From Bradyrhizobium neotropicale (GTDB lineage: Bacteria; Pseudomonadota; Alphaproteobacteria; Rhizobiales; Xanthobacteraceae), in the NCBI RefSeq assembly GCF_001641695.1, contig NZ_LSEF01000033.1:118456-182455 (forward strand): a stretch of 64,000 nt of DNA, written 5' to 3'. Every line of letters begins with the position of its first letter. Within the stretch, counting starts at the first letter, position 1. The notes under the pieces were generated by a model, which worked only from the letters and a program-made list of their open reading frames with translations, was not told where the DNA came from and did no database searches. Made by a program: the position numbers and the translations under genes. This document shows positions 1-8,161 of this stretch, piece by piece.

Positions 1-1512
1 GTCCCCGGCGTCGAGAAGGTGATGAAGGTCCGCGGCTGGCCGTGGCCCTCGAAATTCCAGCCGCTCGGCGGCGTTGCAGTGATCGCCCGCAACACCGGTG
101 CGGCGATCAAGGGCCGCGACGCGCTGAAGCTGACCTGGGACGACGGCGCGAATGCCAAATACGACTCGGTCGCCTACCGCAAGGAGCTCGAGGACGCCTC
201 GCGCAAGCCGGGCCTCGTCGTGCGCCAGGAGGGCGATGCGGATGCCGCGCTGAAGAGCGCCGACAAGGTGATCGTCGGCGAGTACTACATCCCGCACCTT
301 GCCCATGTCAGCATGGAGCCGCCGGTCGCGGTTGCCGACGTCAAGGACGACAAAGCGGAGATCTGGGCGCCGGTTCAGAGCCCGGGCGGCACACGCGAAG
401 ACGTCGCCAAGACGCTCGGTATCCCCGAGCAGAACGTCACGGTCAACGTCACGCTGCTCGGCGGCGGCTTCGGCCGCAAGTCGAAATGCGACTTCGCGCT
501 CGAAGCCGCACTGCTGTCGAAGGAGCTCGGCACGCCGGTGAAGGTGCAGTGGACGCGGGAGGACGACGTCCAGCACGACTTCCTGCACACCGTCTCGGCC
601 GAGCGGATCGAGGCGGGGCTCGACAAGAACGGCAAGGTGATCGCCTGGCGCCACCGCAGCGTGGCTCCCAGCATCGCATCGACCTTCGCCGCCGATACCG
701 TTCACCAGGCACCGTTCGAGCTCGGCATGGGCCTCGTCGACATGCCCTTCGAGATCGCCAACATCTCCTGCGAAAATCCGGAAGCGGCCGCGCACACCCG
801 CATCGGCTGGTTCCGCTCGGTGTCGAACATCCCGCGCGCCTTCGCGGTGCAATCAATGGTCGGCGAGATCGCGCATGCGACCGGCCGCGATCAGAAGGAG
901 ACGCTGCTCGCGCTGATTGGAAGCCCGCGGATCGTCAAGCCCGCGGTGAAGGACCTCTGGAACTATGGCGAGCCCTATGACAGCTACCCGATCGACACCG
1001 CGCGCCTGCGCAAGGTGGTCGAGCTGGTCGCCGAGAAGGGCGAATGGGGACGCCAGGTGCCGAAGGGCCACGGCCTCGGCATCGCCGTGCACCGCAGCTT
1101 CGTCAGCTACATCGCGACCATCGTCGAGGTGGCCGTCGACGACAAGGGCAAGCTGACGGTGCCACGGGTCGACACCGCCATCGATTGCGGCACCTATGTC
1201 AACCCCGAGCGCATCGCCTCGCAGATCGAAGGCGCGGCGATCATGGGCCTCGGCCTCGCCAAATATGGCGAGATCACCTTCAAGGACGGCAAGGTGGAGC
1301 AGAAGAACTTCGACGACTTCCAGGTCCTCAGGATGGACGAGGCTCCGCTGATCACCAACGTCCATATCGTGCCGCCCGGACCCGACACGCCGCCGAGCGG
1401 CGTCGGCGAGCCCGGCGTGCCGCCCTTCGCCCCGGCGCTGATGAATGCGATCTTCGCCGCGACCGGAAAACGCATCCGCGCGCTTCCGATCGGCAAGCAA
1501 TTGGAGGCGTAA
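1..1512 (+). CDS. Molybdopterin-binding subunit of an IorB-like molybdenum hydroxylase (5' end outside window)
   Basis: The reading frame is open from base 1, so only the C-terminal 503 residues are present; full-length IorB-type proteins are about 700-750 aa. The family (isoquinoline 1-oxidoreductase beta subunit and related aldehyde-type dehydrogenases of the xanthine dehydrogenase superfamily) carries the Mo-molybdopterin cofactor and hydroxylates N-heterocycles or oxidises aldehydes. The sequence shows the cofactor loop GGGFGRKS near residue 160 and the active-site glutamate segment [14 protein letters not shown] near the C terminus. An IorA-type 2Fe-2S subunit would be expected nearby but is not in the window. 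A hairpin (AAAGCGC/GCGCTTT) begins at the stop codon. The substrate cannot be read from the sequence. Confidence 0.85.
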   Translation, partial: VPGVEKVMKVRGWPWPSKFQPLGGVAVIARNTGAAIKGRDALKLTWDDGANAKYDSVAYRKELEDASRKPGLVVRQEGDADAALKSADKVIVGEYYIPHLAHVSMEPPVAVADVKDDKAEIWAPVQSPGGTREDVAKTLGIPEQNVTVNVTLLGGGFGRKSKCDFALEAALLSKELGTPVKVQWTREDDVQHDFLHTVSAERIEAGLDKNGKVIAWRHRSVAPSIASTFAADTVHQAPFELGMGLVDMPFEIANISCENPEAAAHTRIGWFRSVSNIPRAFAVQSMVGEIAHATGRDQKETLLALIGSPRIVKPAVKDLWNYGEPYDSYPIDTARLRKVVELVAEKGEWGRQVPKGHGLGIAVHRSFVSYIATIVEVAVDDKGKLTVPRVDTAIDCGTYVNPERIASQIEGAAIMGLGLAKYGEITFKDGKVEQKNFDDFQVLRMDEAPLITNVHIVPPGPDTPPSGVGEPGVPPFAPALMNAIFAATGKRIRALPIGKQLEA

Positions 1513-1586
1513 AGCGCGTTGAGCGCTTTAGGTTAGAGCAACCTTCCCCATCCGATGTGCCCTCTCCCCTTGTTGTGGGAGAGGGC
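1511..1586 (+). terminator. Two consecutive hairpins after the IorB-like gene
   Basis: The first hairpin is AAAGCGC-gttga-GCGCTTT at 1511-1529, starting inside the stop codon. The second is a perfect 10-bp stem, GCCCTCTCCC-8 nt-GGGAGAGGGC, at 1559-1586. A related CCTCTCCC/GGGAGAGG hairpin follows the beta-lactamase gene at 24882, so this is probably a recurrent intergenic element of the genome that may also act as a terminator. Neither has a clear U-run. Confidence 0.45.
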
Positions 1587-1599
1587 AGTGACGCTGAAA

Positions 1600-1874
1600 G
1601 ACACGCACTCGGCGCTCTCTTGCCGCAATCCCACGTGGCATATCTCCGTGCCGTCCAGTTCTTCTCGCCGCTTCCTGAAATCGACTTCGGTGCGCTTGGA
1701 CAGGAATACCGCCGACGCAGCCAAGAACGCAGCACGCGTGCTCTCGAACGTTTTCGCTGTGCCCGACATGCACCCGCCGGCACGTGACCCAGGATAGAAG
1801 CTGCAGCGCCATTGCCATGGATCACTCTCAGTCGGATTGCCGCTGCGCAGGCCGATGCTGCCGACCTTGGACAT
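1600..1874 (-). pseudogene. Frameshifted remnant of a small conserved rhizobial protein
   Basis: Read from 1874 leftwards, one frame gives PWQWRCSFYPGSRAGG, then GTAKTFESTRAAF and FLSKRTEVDF. The next frame takes over near 1660-1672 with NWTARRYATWDCGKRAPSA. Together they follow a pattern I remember from a multi-copy small protein of Bradyrhizobium relatives (WRCGFYPGS...GTA.TF..AR..F...FL..RTE.DF...R.Q.DWTARKYA.W). That recollection is not a database result. A single indel separates the two halves, so the copy is inactive. Function is unknown. Confidence 0.5.
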
Positions 1875-2154
1875 CGCCGTAATGGGATCAGCCAGCTTTC
1901 CTGTCAGACGTCGCAGTCACGACGACGGGCGAGATGAGTCATGGTCGAGCGCCGCGTGATACCGCTGGCAAATTGTCAGTGGGTTGGGGGATCGCGGCTT
2001 GACCACCGCGCGTCGTGGTTGTGGATGGGTCTGCATCGTTGCGGGAGGCCAACAAGGAGCCTAGGATTATCACGTGCAAGCACCTCAGTGCAGATGGCCG
2101 CCTTTCGGCTTACTCCGCGGCTGCCATCGACAAAGATCACAGGAGGACATCGCG
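1875..2154. other. Intergenic region upstream of the exported 186-aa protein
   Basis: No convincing gene or RNA was found here. Short open frames exist on both strands but lack ribosome-binding sites and recognisable composition. The only clear signal is the Shine-Dalgarno AGGAGGA at 2141-2147 for the next gene, whose promoter probably lies here. Confidence 0.4.
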
Positions 2155-2715
2155 ATGAAATCGCTGGCTTATGCAACCTTATTTGCTCTCGCATTTGCCC
2201 CGAGCTACGGCTTCGCTCAAGGCTCAACCGGCCACAACATGAGCGACGAAGAGCTGATTAAACTATCGCTGTCAGCCGCGCCCGAGGCCATCGCCAAAGA
2301 TGCAACGATCGTCGCTATGGACCACGACGGCAAGATGCGGACATTGCGCCAAGGAACGGGGCAGTGGACGTGCATGCCAGGTCACGCCGATCCGGCCAAC
2401 CCGGACCCGATGTGCGGCGATAAGAACGCGATGGAATGGGCAACAGCCTGGATGGATCACAAGGAGCCACCGGCGAACAAGGTAGGGTTCATGTACATGC
2501 TCCGAGGAGACGGGGGTGCGAGCAACACCGACCCGTATGCAACAAAAGAAGAGGCCGGCAACAACTGGATCAAGACCGGCGCACATGTGATGATCGTCGG
2601 CTCTGGCGCCAAGATGTTGGATGGTTATCCACGCGACGCGAAGGCGGACCCAACGAGACCCTATGTGATGTGGCCCGGCACGCAGTACGAGCATCTGATG
2701 CTGCCGGTCCGCTGA
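2155..2715 (+). CDS. Exported conserved protein of unknown function (186 aa)
   Basis: The ATG at 2155 is preceded by a strong AGGAGGA eight bases upstream. It is preferred over a start at 2074, which would put extra residues in front of a clean signal peptide (MKSLAYATLFALAFAPSYGFAQ). The mature protein is about 165 residues and polar, with a single Cys pair in the segment CMPGHADPANPDPMCGD and no membrane segment. That pattern suggests a soluble periplasmic protein, possibly with one disulphide. It is flanked by pseudogenes on both sides and has no operon partner. I do not recognise a named domain, and function is unknown. Confidence 0.75.
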   Translation: MKSLAYATLFALAFAPSYGFAQGSTGHNMSDEELIKLSLSAAPEAIAKDATIVAMDHDGKMRTLRQGTGQWTCMPGHADPANPDPMCGDKNAMEWATAWMDHKEPPANKVGFMYMLRGDGGASNTDPYATKEEAGNNWIKTGAHVMIVGSGAKMLDGYPRDAKADPTRPYVMWPGTQYEHLMLPVR

Positions 2716-2884
2716 CCTCGCGATCTCGCACTCCCTACGTTCATACAAGAAGCCGCAAGGCACGCGGCAGACGCCATAAAGAAGTGAGTTCGCTGACACG
2801 GACTAACACTCGCCGGACCTTTCGGGGCGGCGCTGTTGTTTGCGCTTCCGTGAAGAGCGCCCGCGCTATGCAGCGGCATTACCT

Positions 2885-3118
2885 TGCTTGTCCGCCCCAC
2901 GCATCACGATCTTGAGCGCGTCATCCGGTAACTGCCAATGCAGCGCGCCTCATCCCACGGTGCGCGCATTCAGACATCGCGCTCTCATCGGCCGCCAGGA
3001 TCACCGGTATCGGCTTGGCTCGACCACTGCGTTCGCTTCCGTGGTCAGGATCCGGTAGACCCGATGCGGCCCGCAGACGGGCTTGGACTTGGTGCCACGG
3101 TTGCCAATGAATTCAGTC
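2885..3118 (-). pseudogene. SRAP (YedK/HMCES) family remnant, C-terminal part
   Basis: Read from 3118 leftwards, the frame gives NRGTKSKPVCGPHRVYRILT, then TTEANAVVEPI directly joined to PVIL. This matches the C-terminal half of rhizobial SOS-response-associated peptidases, where the text is normally VEPIHPKAMPVIL; the five residues HPKAM are missing. Further on, WMRAPWDEA is recognisable but its W is preceded by an in-frame TGA. LPDDALKIVMRGADK then follows in another frame. SRAP proteins cross-link to abasic sites in single-stranded DNA through an N-terminal Cys. That half is absent, so this copy is dead. Confidence 0.65.
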
Positions 3119-3230
3119 CTGCGAAAAGGGCGCAGCCCGCATAATTACTGGCTTTCTATGTCCATAAACGAACCGACGCGACTTCCGGAAGTCGGCATGC
3201 TGCCTTCATAGGCCACGAAGGAAGACGGCC

Positions 3231-3323
3231 ATGAACGGGGCAGAGCGTAGGTTCATCGTCACCACGATGACCGGATTTTTCGTGCTGATGGGGGCAATGA
3301 GCTTGCTTATGATGGTTGGCTAA
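3231..3323 (+). CDS. Possible 30-aa single-span membrane peptide
   Basis: An ATG at 3231 has a good Shine-Dalgarno (AAGGAAG, six bases away) and opens a 30-codon frame ending in TAA. The peptide has a basic N terminus (MNGAERRFIV) followed by a hydrophobic stretch rich in Met, Leu and Phe up to the end, so it would be a single transmembrane helix. It lies in gene-poor DNA 46 bp before the next small gene. The short length means it could be chance; conservation would decide. Confidence 0.35.
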   Translation: MNGAERRFIVTTMTGFFVLMGAMSLLMMVG

Positions 3324-3368
3324 GGGGCGCCCGAACATGACGATCTCATGTCCCGGTGACTGACGCTG

Positions 3369-3644
3369 ATGGCCCTGCAATTCCACCGCGCTGTCGAGCA
3401 CATGGAAATATGGAGCGCGAGCAGCGAGGGCTATTCGTTCGTGATCAGCCATGAGAGTCCCGCCGGTCCCGGCTTTCACGGGCAGCCGGGCTATGTGGCG
3501 TCATGGCGACCGCTCTATCAGACCAATGGCGCGATCAAGATCGGCGGCTCACCGTTCAAGACTTTCGCGGAAGCGGAAGAAGCCTGCACCACGATGCTGA
3601 AACATCTCGAAAGGCAGGACGGCGGCGCCGATCTCGGAGCATGA
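3369..3644 (+). CDS. Small conserved protein of unknown function (91 aa)
   Basis: Soluble, no signal peptide or membrane segment. The core (EGYSFVISHESPAGPGFHG, then GYVASWRPLYQTNGAIKIGG) resembles a small protein I associate with Bradyrhizobium genomes, where a C-terminal segment of the type TFAEAEEACTTMLKHL follows. The start is uncertain: the ATG at 3369 gives 91 aa, but an internal ATG at 3402 (MEIWSASSEGY) also fits, and neither has a strong ribosome-binding site. There is no operon partner. Function is unknown. Confidence 0.6.
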   Translation: MALQFHRAVEHMEIWSASSEGYSFVISHESPAGPGFHGQPGYVASWRPLYQTNGAIKIGGSPFKTFAEAEEACTTMLKHLERQDGGADLGA

Positions 3645-3793
3645 GGCGGCGTTTGCCCTTTGATCCCGACCAGTCGAATTTCTCTGCCTGCTTCTTGCGT
3701 GGCCTTGCAATGTAGTCCGCCTTCTTTTGCGTGGGGACGAGTGGCGGTCCGCCTCAAGCAGGCAGCTATGCCCCTCTCAGGGCGCACACAGCA

Positions 3794-3825
3794 GAATGCG
3801 GCGGACGCTGCCGTCCGCCGCATTC
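3794..3825 (-). terminator. Strong hairpin downstream of the PQQ dehydrogenase gene
   Basis: GAATGCGGCGGACG and its exact complement are separated by four bases, giving a perfect 14-bp stem. It lies 45 bp past the stop codon of the minus-strand dehydrogenase gene, the right place for an intrinsic terminator, although the T-run is weak. Confidence 0.65.
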
Positions 3826-3869
3826 GCTCGCCCCCTGCACACTCCGCTTCTTTCGATCCGCCAGCGGAG

Positions 3870-5597
3870 CTATTTCTTGAGCGCAAAGACCCAGACCACA
3901 CCGCCCTGCGGCACGTTGGATTCGATGCCGATATCGTTGGTCGCCAGCGCATCCTGGATGCGCTGCGCATCGACGCCCCAGCCGGACTGGATTGCGATGT
4001 ACTGCGTGCCGTCGACCTCATAGGAGATTGGCATGCCCATGATGCCTGAGTTGGTCTTCTGCTCCCACAACAACTCGCCAGTCTTGGCGTTGAAGGCGCG
4101 GAAATTGCGGTCGTTGGTGCCGCCGGCGAAGACGAGGTCTCCGGCGGTCGCCGTCACCGAGCCGAACAGCTGCGACTTCGGGAAGTTGTGCTGCCACACC
4201 TTCTTGCCGGTCGTGGGATCCCAGGCCTGGAGCTCGCCGAAATGATCGGCGCCGGGCTTGGCCTTCAGGCCGATGTCTTCCGGCTTGGTGCCGAGCCAGA
4301 GCTCGCCCGGCTTCAGCGGAATCTTCTCGCCGGTGAAGCCGCCGCAGAAATTCTCGTTGGCGGGCACGTAGACGAGACCGGTCTTCTGGCTGTAGGCCGC
4401 CGACGGCCAGTCCTTGCCGCCCCAGAGCGACGGGCAGAACTCGACGCGTTTGCCGACGACCGGCTTGTGCGCGGGATCGACGATCGGCTTGCCGCTCTCG
4501 GGCTCGATGCCTTTCCAGACGTCGGTGGAGACGAACGGCCAGCCGGCGACGTAATTGATCTTGGTCGGCGTGCGCTCGAGCACCCAGAAGATCGCATCGC
4601 GGCCCGGATGGATCAGGCTCTTGATGCTGCGGCCGTCACGTTGCAGATCGACCAGCATCGGCGCATCGACCTCGTCCCAGTCCCACGAATCGTTCTGATG
4701 ATACTGGTGATGGGTCTTGATCTTGCCGGTGTTGGGATCGAGCGCGATCACGGACGAGGTGTAGAGATTGTCGCCTGGATGCATCTCGCCGGGCCACGGC
4801 GCGGCATTGCCGACGCCCCAGTAGATCGTCTTGGCGTCCTTGTCGTAGGTGCCGGTCATCCAGGCCGAGCCGCCGCCGTTCTTCCAGTCCTCGCCCTGCC
4901 AGGTATCATGACCAGGCTCGCCTTCACCGGGAATGGTGAAGGTTCGCCACAACTCCTTGCCGTCCTTGGCATCGTAGGCGGCAACGTAGCCGCGCACGCC
5001 GAACTCGCCGCCAGAGCCGCCGACGATGACCTTGCCGTCGACGACCAGGGGCATCAGGGTCATGTACTGCCCCTTCTTATAATCCTGCACCTTGGTGTCC
5101 CACACCACCTTGCCGGTCTTGGCGTCGAGCGCGACGACGTGGTCGTCGGTGGTGGCGAGATAGAGCTTGTCGTCCCAGAGGCCGACGCCGCGGCTGGTCG
5201 GATGCAACTGGAACAGATCGTCGGGGAGTTGCCGCTTGTAGCGCCAGTATTCGTCGCCGGTCTTGGCATTCAGCGCGATCACCTGCCCCATGGGAGTTGC
5301 CACGAACATCACGCCGTTGTTGACGATCGGCGGCGCCTCGTGGCCTTCGACGACGCCGGTGGCGAAGGTCCAGACCGGCGTGAGATTCTTGACGTTCGAG
5401 GTGTTGATCTGGTCGAGCGTGCTATAGCCCTGCCCGTCATAGGTCCGTCGATAGAGCATCCAGTTGCCGGCTTCCGGATTCTCCAGGCGCTGCGCGGTGA
5501 CCGGACTGTAATTCTCGATCGGGCCGGCGCCGGCGGCGATCGGGACGAGGCAGGTGAAGGCGACGAAGCCGGACAGTAACCATTGCTTCCTGGTCAT
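3870..5597 (-). CDS. PQQ-dependent alcohol dehydrogenase, lanthanide-type active site
   Basis: A quinoprotein of the methanol/ethanol dehydrogenase family (575 aa, the usual length) with a Sec signal peptide (MTRKQWLLSGFVAFTCLVPIAAGA). It should oxidise a primary alcohol or aldehyde in the periplasm and pass electrons to a c-type cytochrome or similar carrier. Repeated beta-propeller units with the ALDAKTGK pattern are visible. The catalytic region reads DSWDWDEVDAP: the Asp after W is the catalytic base, and the Asp two residues later is the extra ligand that marks lanthanide-dependent XoxF/ExaF/PedH enzymes (Ala in calcium MxaF). The vicinal Cys-Cys of MxaF and ExaA is replaced by LHP, while the second disulphide pair (EFCPS, NFCGG) remains. 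The ATG at 5597 has AGGGGAAA upstream. A Rieske gene precedes it by 118 bp. Confidence 0.9.
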   Translation of the reverse strand: MTRKQWLLSGFVAFTCLVPIAAGAGPIENYSPVTAQRLENPEAGNWMLYRRTYDGQGYSTLDQINTSNVKNLTPVWTFATGVVEGHEAPPIVNNGVMFVATPMGQVIALNAKTGDEYWRYKRQLPDDLFQLHPTSRGVGLWDDKLYLATTDDHVVALDAKTGKVVWDTKVQDYKKGQYMTLMPLVVDGKVIVGGSGGEFGVRGYVAAYDAKDGKELWRTFTIPGEGEPGHDTWQGEDWKNGGGSAWMTGTYDKDAKTIYWGVGNAAPWPGEMHPGDNLYTSSVIALDPNTGKIKTHHQYHQNDSWDWDEVDAPMLVDLQRDGRSIKSLIHPGRDAIFWVLERTPTKINYVAGWPFVSTDVWKGIEPESGKPIVDPAHKPVVGKRVEFCPSLWGGKDWPSAAYSQKTGLVYVPANENFCGGFTGEKIPLKPGELWLGTKPEDIGLKAKPGADHFGELQAWDPTTGKKVWQHNFPKSQLFGSVTATAGDLVFAGGTNDRNFRAFNAKTGELLWEQKTNSGIMGMPISYEVDGTQYIAIQSGWGVDAQRIQDALATNDIGIESNVPQGGVVWVFALKK

Positions 5598-5715
5598 GGA
5601 CGTTTCCCCTTGATTTCATCCGTTGAATTCTTGATGTGAATTCTTGTCGTTCTTCTCGTCACCCGCACGAGATGCGGATGCGGCCTGTCGTGATGCGGGC
5701 GCGACCCGCGATCCA

Positions 5716-6426
5716 TCATCCTGGCTGCTGGCCACCTACCTTTCCGATGAAATTGCCGGCGACGTTGAGCGTGGCGTCAACGAGCGCCAGCGGCAGCGCG
5801 GCGAGCCGCCGCGGCGCCGGCCCGAATACGACCTGCGCGCCCGCGCGGGGATCGTATTCGGAGTTGTGGCACATGCACTTGAAGACCTCCTTGTCGCCTA
5901 CATCGCTCTTGACCCAGGCGGTGACGGGACAGCCGGCATGCGAGCAGATCGCCGAATAGGCGATGATGCCATCCACGGCGCGCGATTTGGTTTGCTCGTC
6001 GAGTTCGGCGGGATCGAGCCGGATGATCAGGATCTCGTTCAGCCGCGAGCCGCTGCGCACCACCGATGTCTTGGGATCTTTCGGCCAGGCATGCACCGGC
6101 GGTCCGCCGCGCGGCAGATCGGCCGCGGTGATGACCTTTCCTTCCTGATCGCCTTCAGAGAAGACGAGGAGATCGCCCTTCTGCGGCCGCTCGTCGGCGC
6201 CGGGCGCGTCTTCGCCTGCACGGGACGGTGCCGAACAACCAAGGCAGGCCGTGGTGACAAGCGCGCCGATCAGGAGCGTTCGCCGCGTTTGCTCCGCGCC
6301 CGCGTCGGCGTCAGGTTCCGTTGCGATGTCAGAGGACGATGATGTTGAGGTGATGTTGAACGATGAGCTCGACATGCATCTAGCAGGCGCTGCAACTCTG
6401 CCAAAAACATGGCGGAGAATTGGCAT
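5716..6426 (-). CDS. Exported Rieske [2Fe-2S] protein
   Basis: A Rieske domain lies in the C-terminal half, with the two cluster-binding boxes CSHAGCP and CMCHNSEYD (C-x-H and C-x2-H ligands plus the two extra Cys of the disulphide). The end resembles the small Rieske subunits of arsenite-oxidase or bc1 type (GPAPRRLAALPL). Upstream, TRRTLLIGALVTTACLG looks like a twin-arginine export signal and membrane anchor. The longest start (6426) gives 236 aa. The ATG at 6375 (219 aa, MSSSSFNITS) places the RR motif nearer the N terminus and may be the true one; neither has a clear ribosome-binding site. It is the gene upstream of the PQQ dehydrogenase on the same strand, so it may be its electron partner. 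That role is inference. Confidence 0.8.
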   Translation of the reverse strand: MPILRHVFGRVAAPARCMSSSSFNITSTSSSSDIATEPDADAGAEQTRRTLLIGALVTTACLGCSAPSRAGEDAPGADERPQKGDLLVFSEGDQEGKVITAADLPRGGPPVHAWPKDPKTSVVRSGSRLNEILIIRLDPAELDEQTKSRAVDGIIAYSAICSHAGCPVTAWVKSDVGDKEVFKCMCHNSEYDPRAGAQVVFGPAPRRLAALPLALVDATLNVAGNFIGKVGGQQPG

Positions 6427-6469
6427 CGCAGTGCATCAATATGGCTTTGCTCGCTTTGATTGAACGCGA

Positions 6470-6483
6470 GTGAACGCGTTCAC
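6470..6483. promoter_or_regulatory. Perfect 14-bp palindrome upstream of the Rieske gene
   Basis: GTGAACGCGTTCAC reads identically on both strands. It lies 44 bp upstream of the longest Rieske start and about 95 bp upstream of the shorter one, in a 226-bp intergenic stretch, so it is a candidate operator for the Rieske-PQQ dehydrogenase unit. A half-copy (TTGAACGCGAG) sits directly next to it. Confidence 0.4.
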
Positions 6484-6652
6484 GCGCATTTTCGCGATTG
6501 CAACGTCATGATGCGCGATCGGTCATGATGATTTTGCAGGTCAGACCGATGATGTCAGTATTGGTGCAACGCGCCATCATGCGGCGCAATGCAACACGAT
6601 GACAATGCAACTGCACGTTTTGCAGGCAATTTGTCGTTTCAGCATCTCAGTT

Positions 6653-7117
6653 TCAGGATCTCAGCATGTGGCGCGGCGCGGCAATGCGCCCCGCGACCGT
6701 GGCCGATGCCATCTCAAAACTATCGGCGATGCGCCGCGCCTTGTCGATGAAGAGCGCAGCGGCGGCGGGCGGACAGACGTCGCGGGCGGTCTGCTCGAAC
6801 AGGTCGAGCCAGCGATCGAAATGATCGCCGATCAGGCTCAGCGGCAGATGCGCCCGCATCGGCTGGCCATGATAGCGGCCGGTCATCAGCACAACCGATG
6901 ACCAGAAATTCCTCAGCTTGGCGAGGTGCTCGTCCCAATCCTTGACGACCGCGAACACCGGGCCCAGCAATGCATCCTCGCGCACGCGCCCGTAGAAGCG
7001 GGTGACGAGTTCCCCGATCATCTCTTCGGTGATCCCGGTGCGCTCGATCGCATCCTGAACCAAGAGGCTCCGCCGCTCGGCCGCAGCTTCCCGCTCGGCC
7101 TTCAGTCGATCCGACAT
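6653..7117 (-). CDS. Group III-type truncated haemoglobin
   Basis: A 154-residue cytoplasmic globin. The region FYGRVREDALLGPVF is the typical truncated-globin B/C segment, and LRNFWSSVVLMTGRYHG the E helix. The segment LPLSLIGDHFDRWLDLF carries the proximal His region. This order matches group III truncated haemoglobins, whose roles in oxygen or NO chemistry remain poorly defined. The start MSDRLKAERE at 7117 is chosen because it is just before the first globin helix and has AAGGG immediately upstream, although the spacing is short. Longer frames to 7162 or 7204 are possible. It is on the same strand as the next gene upstream but is separated from it by a dispersed palindrome. Confidence 0.8.
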   Translation of the reverse strand: MSDRLKAEREAAAERRSLLVQDAIERTGITEEMIGELVTRFYGRVREDALLGPVFAVVKDWDEHLAKLRNFWSSVVLMTGRYHGQPMRAHLPLSLIGDHFDRWLDLFEQTARDVCPPAAAALFIDKARRIADSFEMASATVAGRIAAPRHMLRS

Positions 7118-7237
7118 TCCCTTGCTATCCGTTCGTTGGTTCCGCAACCGCCCTTGCGACATTGTCTGGGCTGACCACGCCGCTCCGTCTTTGTCGCAGC
7201 GCAAATTGCGGGAGAGGAGCGGCGGACGCTATATCTT

Positions 7238-7286
7238 GAGCATGATCTTGTCGGAAAACCGCTACGCAGTTTTCCGGATCATGCTC
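7238..7286. repeat. Dispersed palindromic intergenic element
   Basis: GAGCATGATC at 7238-7247 is exactly mirrored by GATCATGCTC at 7277-7286, and the interior GGAAAAC/GTTTTCC also pairs. I recognise this as a common dispersed palindrome of Bradyrhizobium and Rhodopseudomonas genomes. It sits in the gap between the dehydrogenase and globin genes and could form a long hairpin in RNA. Confidence 0.7.
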
Positions 7287-7309
7287 CGAACACCCGCCGC
7301 CTGCGCCAA

Positions 7310-8161
7310 TCAGGCGCTGTAGGTGTAGAAGCCCTGCCCGGTCTTGCGGCCGAGATGGCCGGCATCGACCATCTCCTTGAGCAGCGGCGCTGGACGGTAT
7401 TTAGGGTCGTTGAAGCCTTTGTAAAAGACCTCCATCACCGACAACATGGTGTCCAGCCCGACGAGATCGGCGAGCGCCAGCGGACCGATCGGATGGTTGC
7501 AGCCGAGCTTCATGCCGGCGTCGATCTCTTCCGCCGTGGCGATCCCTTCCTGAAGCGCGAAGATCGCCTCGTTGATCATCGGGCACAGGATGCGGTTGAC
7601 GGCGAAGCCCGGGCTGTTCTTGGCGGTGATCGCCACCTTGCCGACGCGCTTGGCGAAGTCCAGAGCCTTGGCGTGAGTGTCGTCCGAGGTCTGCAGACCG
7701 CGGATGAGTTCCAGCAGCGCCATCACCGGAACCGGATTGAAGAAGTGCATGCCGATAAAACGGTCGGGGCGATCGGTCGCAGCGGCGAGCTTCGTGATCG
7801 AGATCGACGAGGTGTTGGTCGCGATCAGCGTGCGCGGCGACAACGTCGCGCAGAGATCCCTCAGGATCTTGACCTTGAGCTCCTCGTTCTCGGTCGCGGC
7901 CTCGATCACCAGGTCGCAATTGGCGAGCTTGGCCCGGTCGGTCGTTCCCGTGATGCGCTTGAGAGTCGCCTCGCGGTCGGACGCGGACAGCTTCTCCTTC
8001 TTGACCAGACGGTCGAGGCTTCCGCCGACGGTGGCGATGCCGCGGCTGACGGCGGCATCGGAGATGTCGACCATCACCACGTCGAGCCCCGCCGCCGCGC
8101 AGATCTGCGCGATGCCGTTCCCCATGGTCCCTGCCCCGATGATGCCAACGGTTTGGATCAT
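7310..8161 (-). CDS. hbdA: 3-hydroxybutyryl-CoA dehydrogenase
   Basis: NAD-dependent dehydrogenase interconverting 3-hydroxybutyryl-CoA and acetoacetyl-CoA, in the cytoplasm, for fatty-acid or butanoate metabolism. The N terminus has the Rossmann dinucleotide motif [14 protein letters not shown]. The catalytic His lies in [13 protein letters not shown] near residue 140, and the C-terminal helical domain contains [13 protein letters not shown], all diagnostic for the family. Length (283 aa) is typical. The start MIQTVGII at 8161 is preferred to the frame's first Met at 8224, because GAAGGA lies nine bases upstream and the Rossmann strand begins at once. In related genomes hbdA often follows etfBA; those genes are not here. 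Confidence 0.93.
   Translation of the reverse strand: MIQTVGIIGAGTMGNGIAQICAAAGLDVVMVDISDAAVSRGIATVGGSLDRLVKKEKLSASDREATLKRITGTTDRAKLANCDLVIEAATENEELKVKILRDLCATLSPRTLIATNTSSISITKLAAATDRPDRFIGMHFFNPVPVMALLELIRGLQTSDDTHAKALDFAKRVGKVAITAKNSPGFAVNRILCPMINEAIFALQEGIATAEEIDAGMKLGCNHPIGPLALADLVGLDTMLSVMEVFYKGFNDPKYRPAPLLKEMVDAGHLGRKTGQGFYTYSA

Noticed and set aside
4188..5579. Long plus-strand frame opposite the PQQ dehydrogenase gene
   Set aside because: Antisense shadow produced by GC-rich codon bias; the minus-strand protein has clear quinoprotein motifs.
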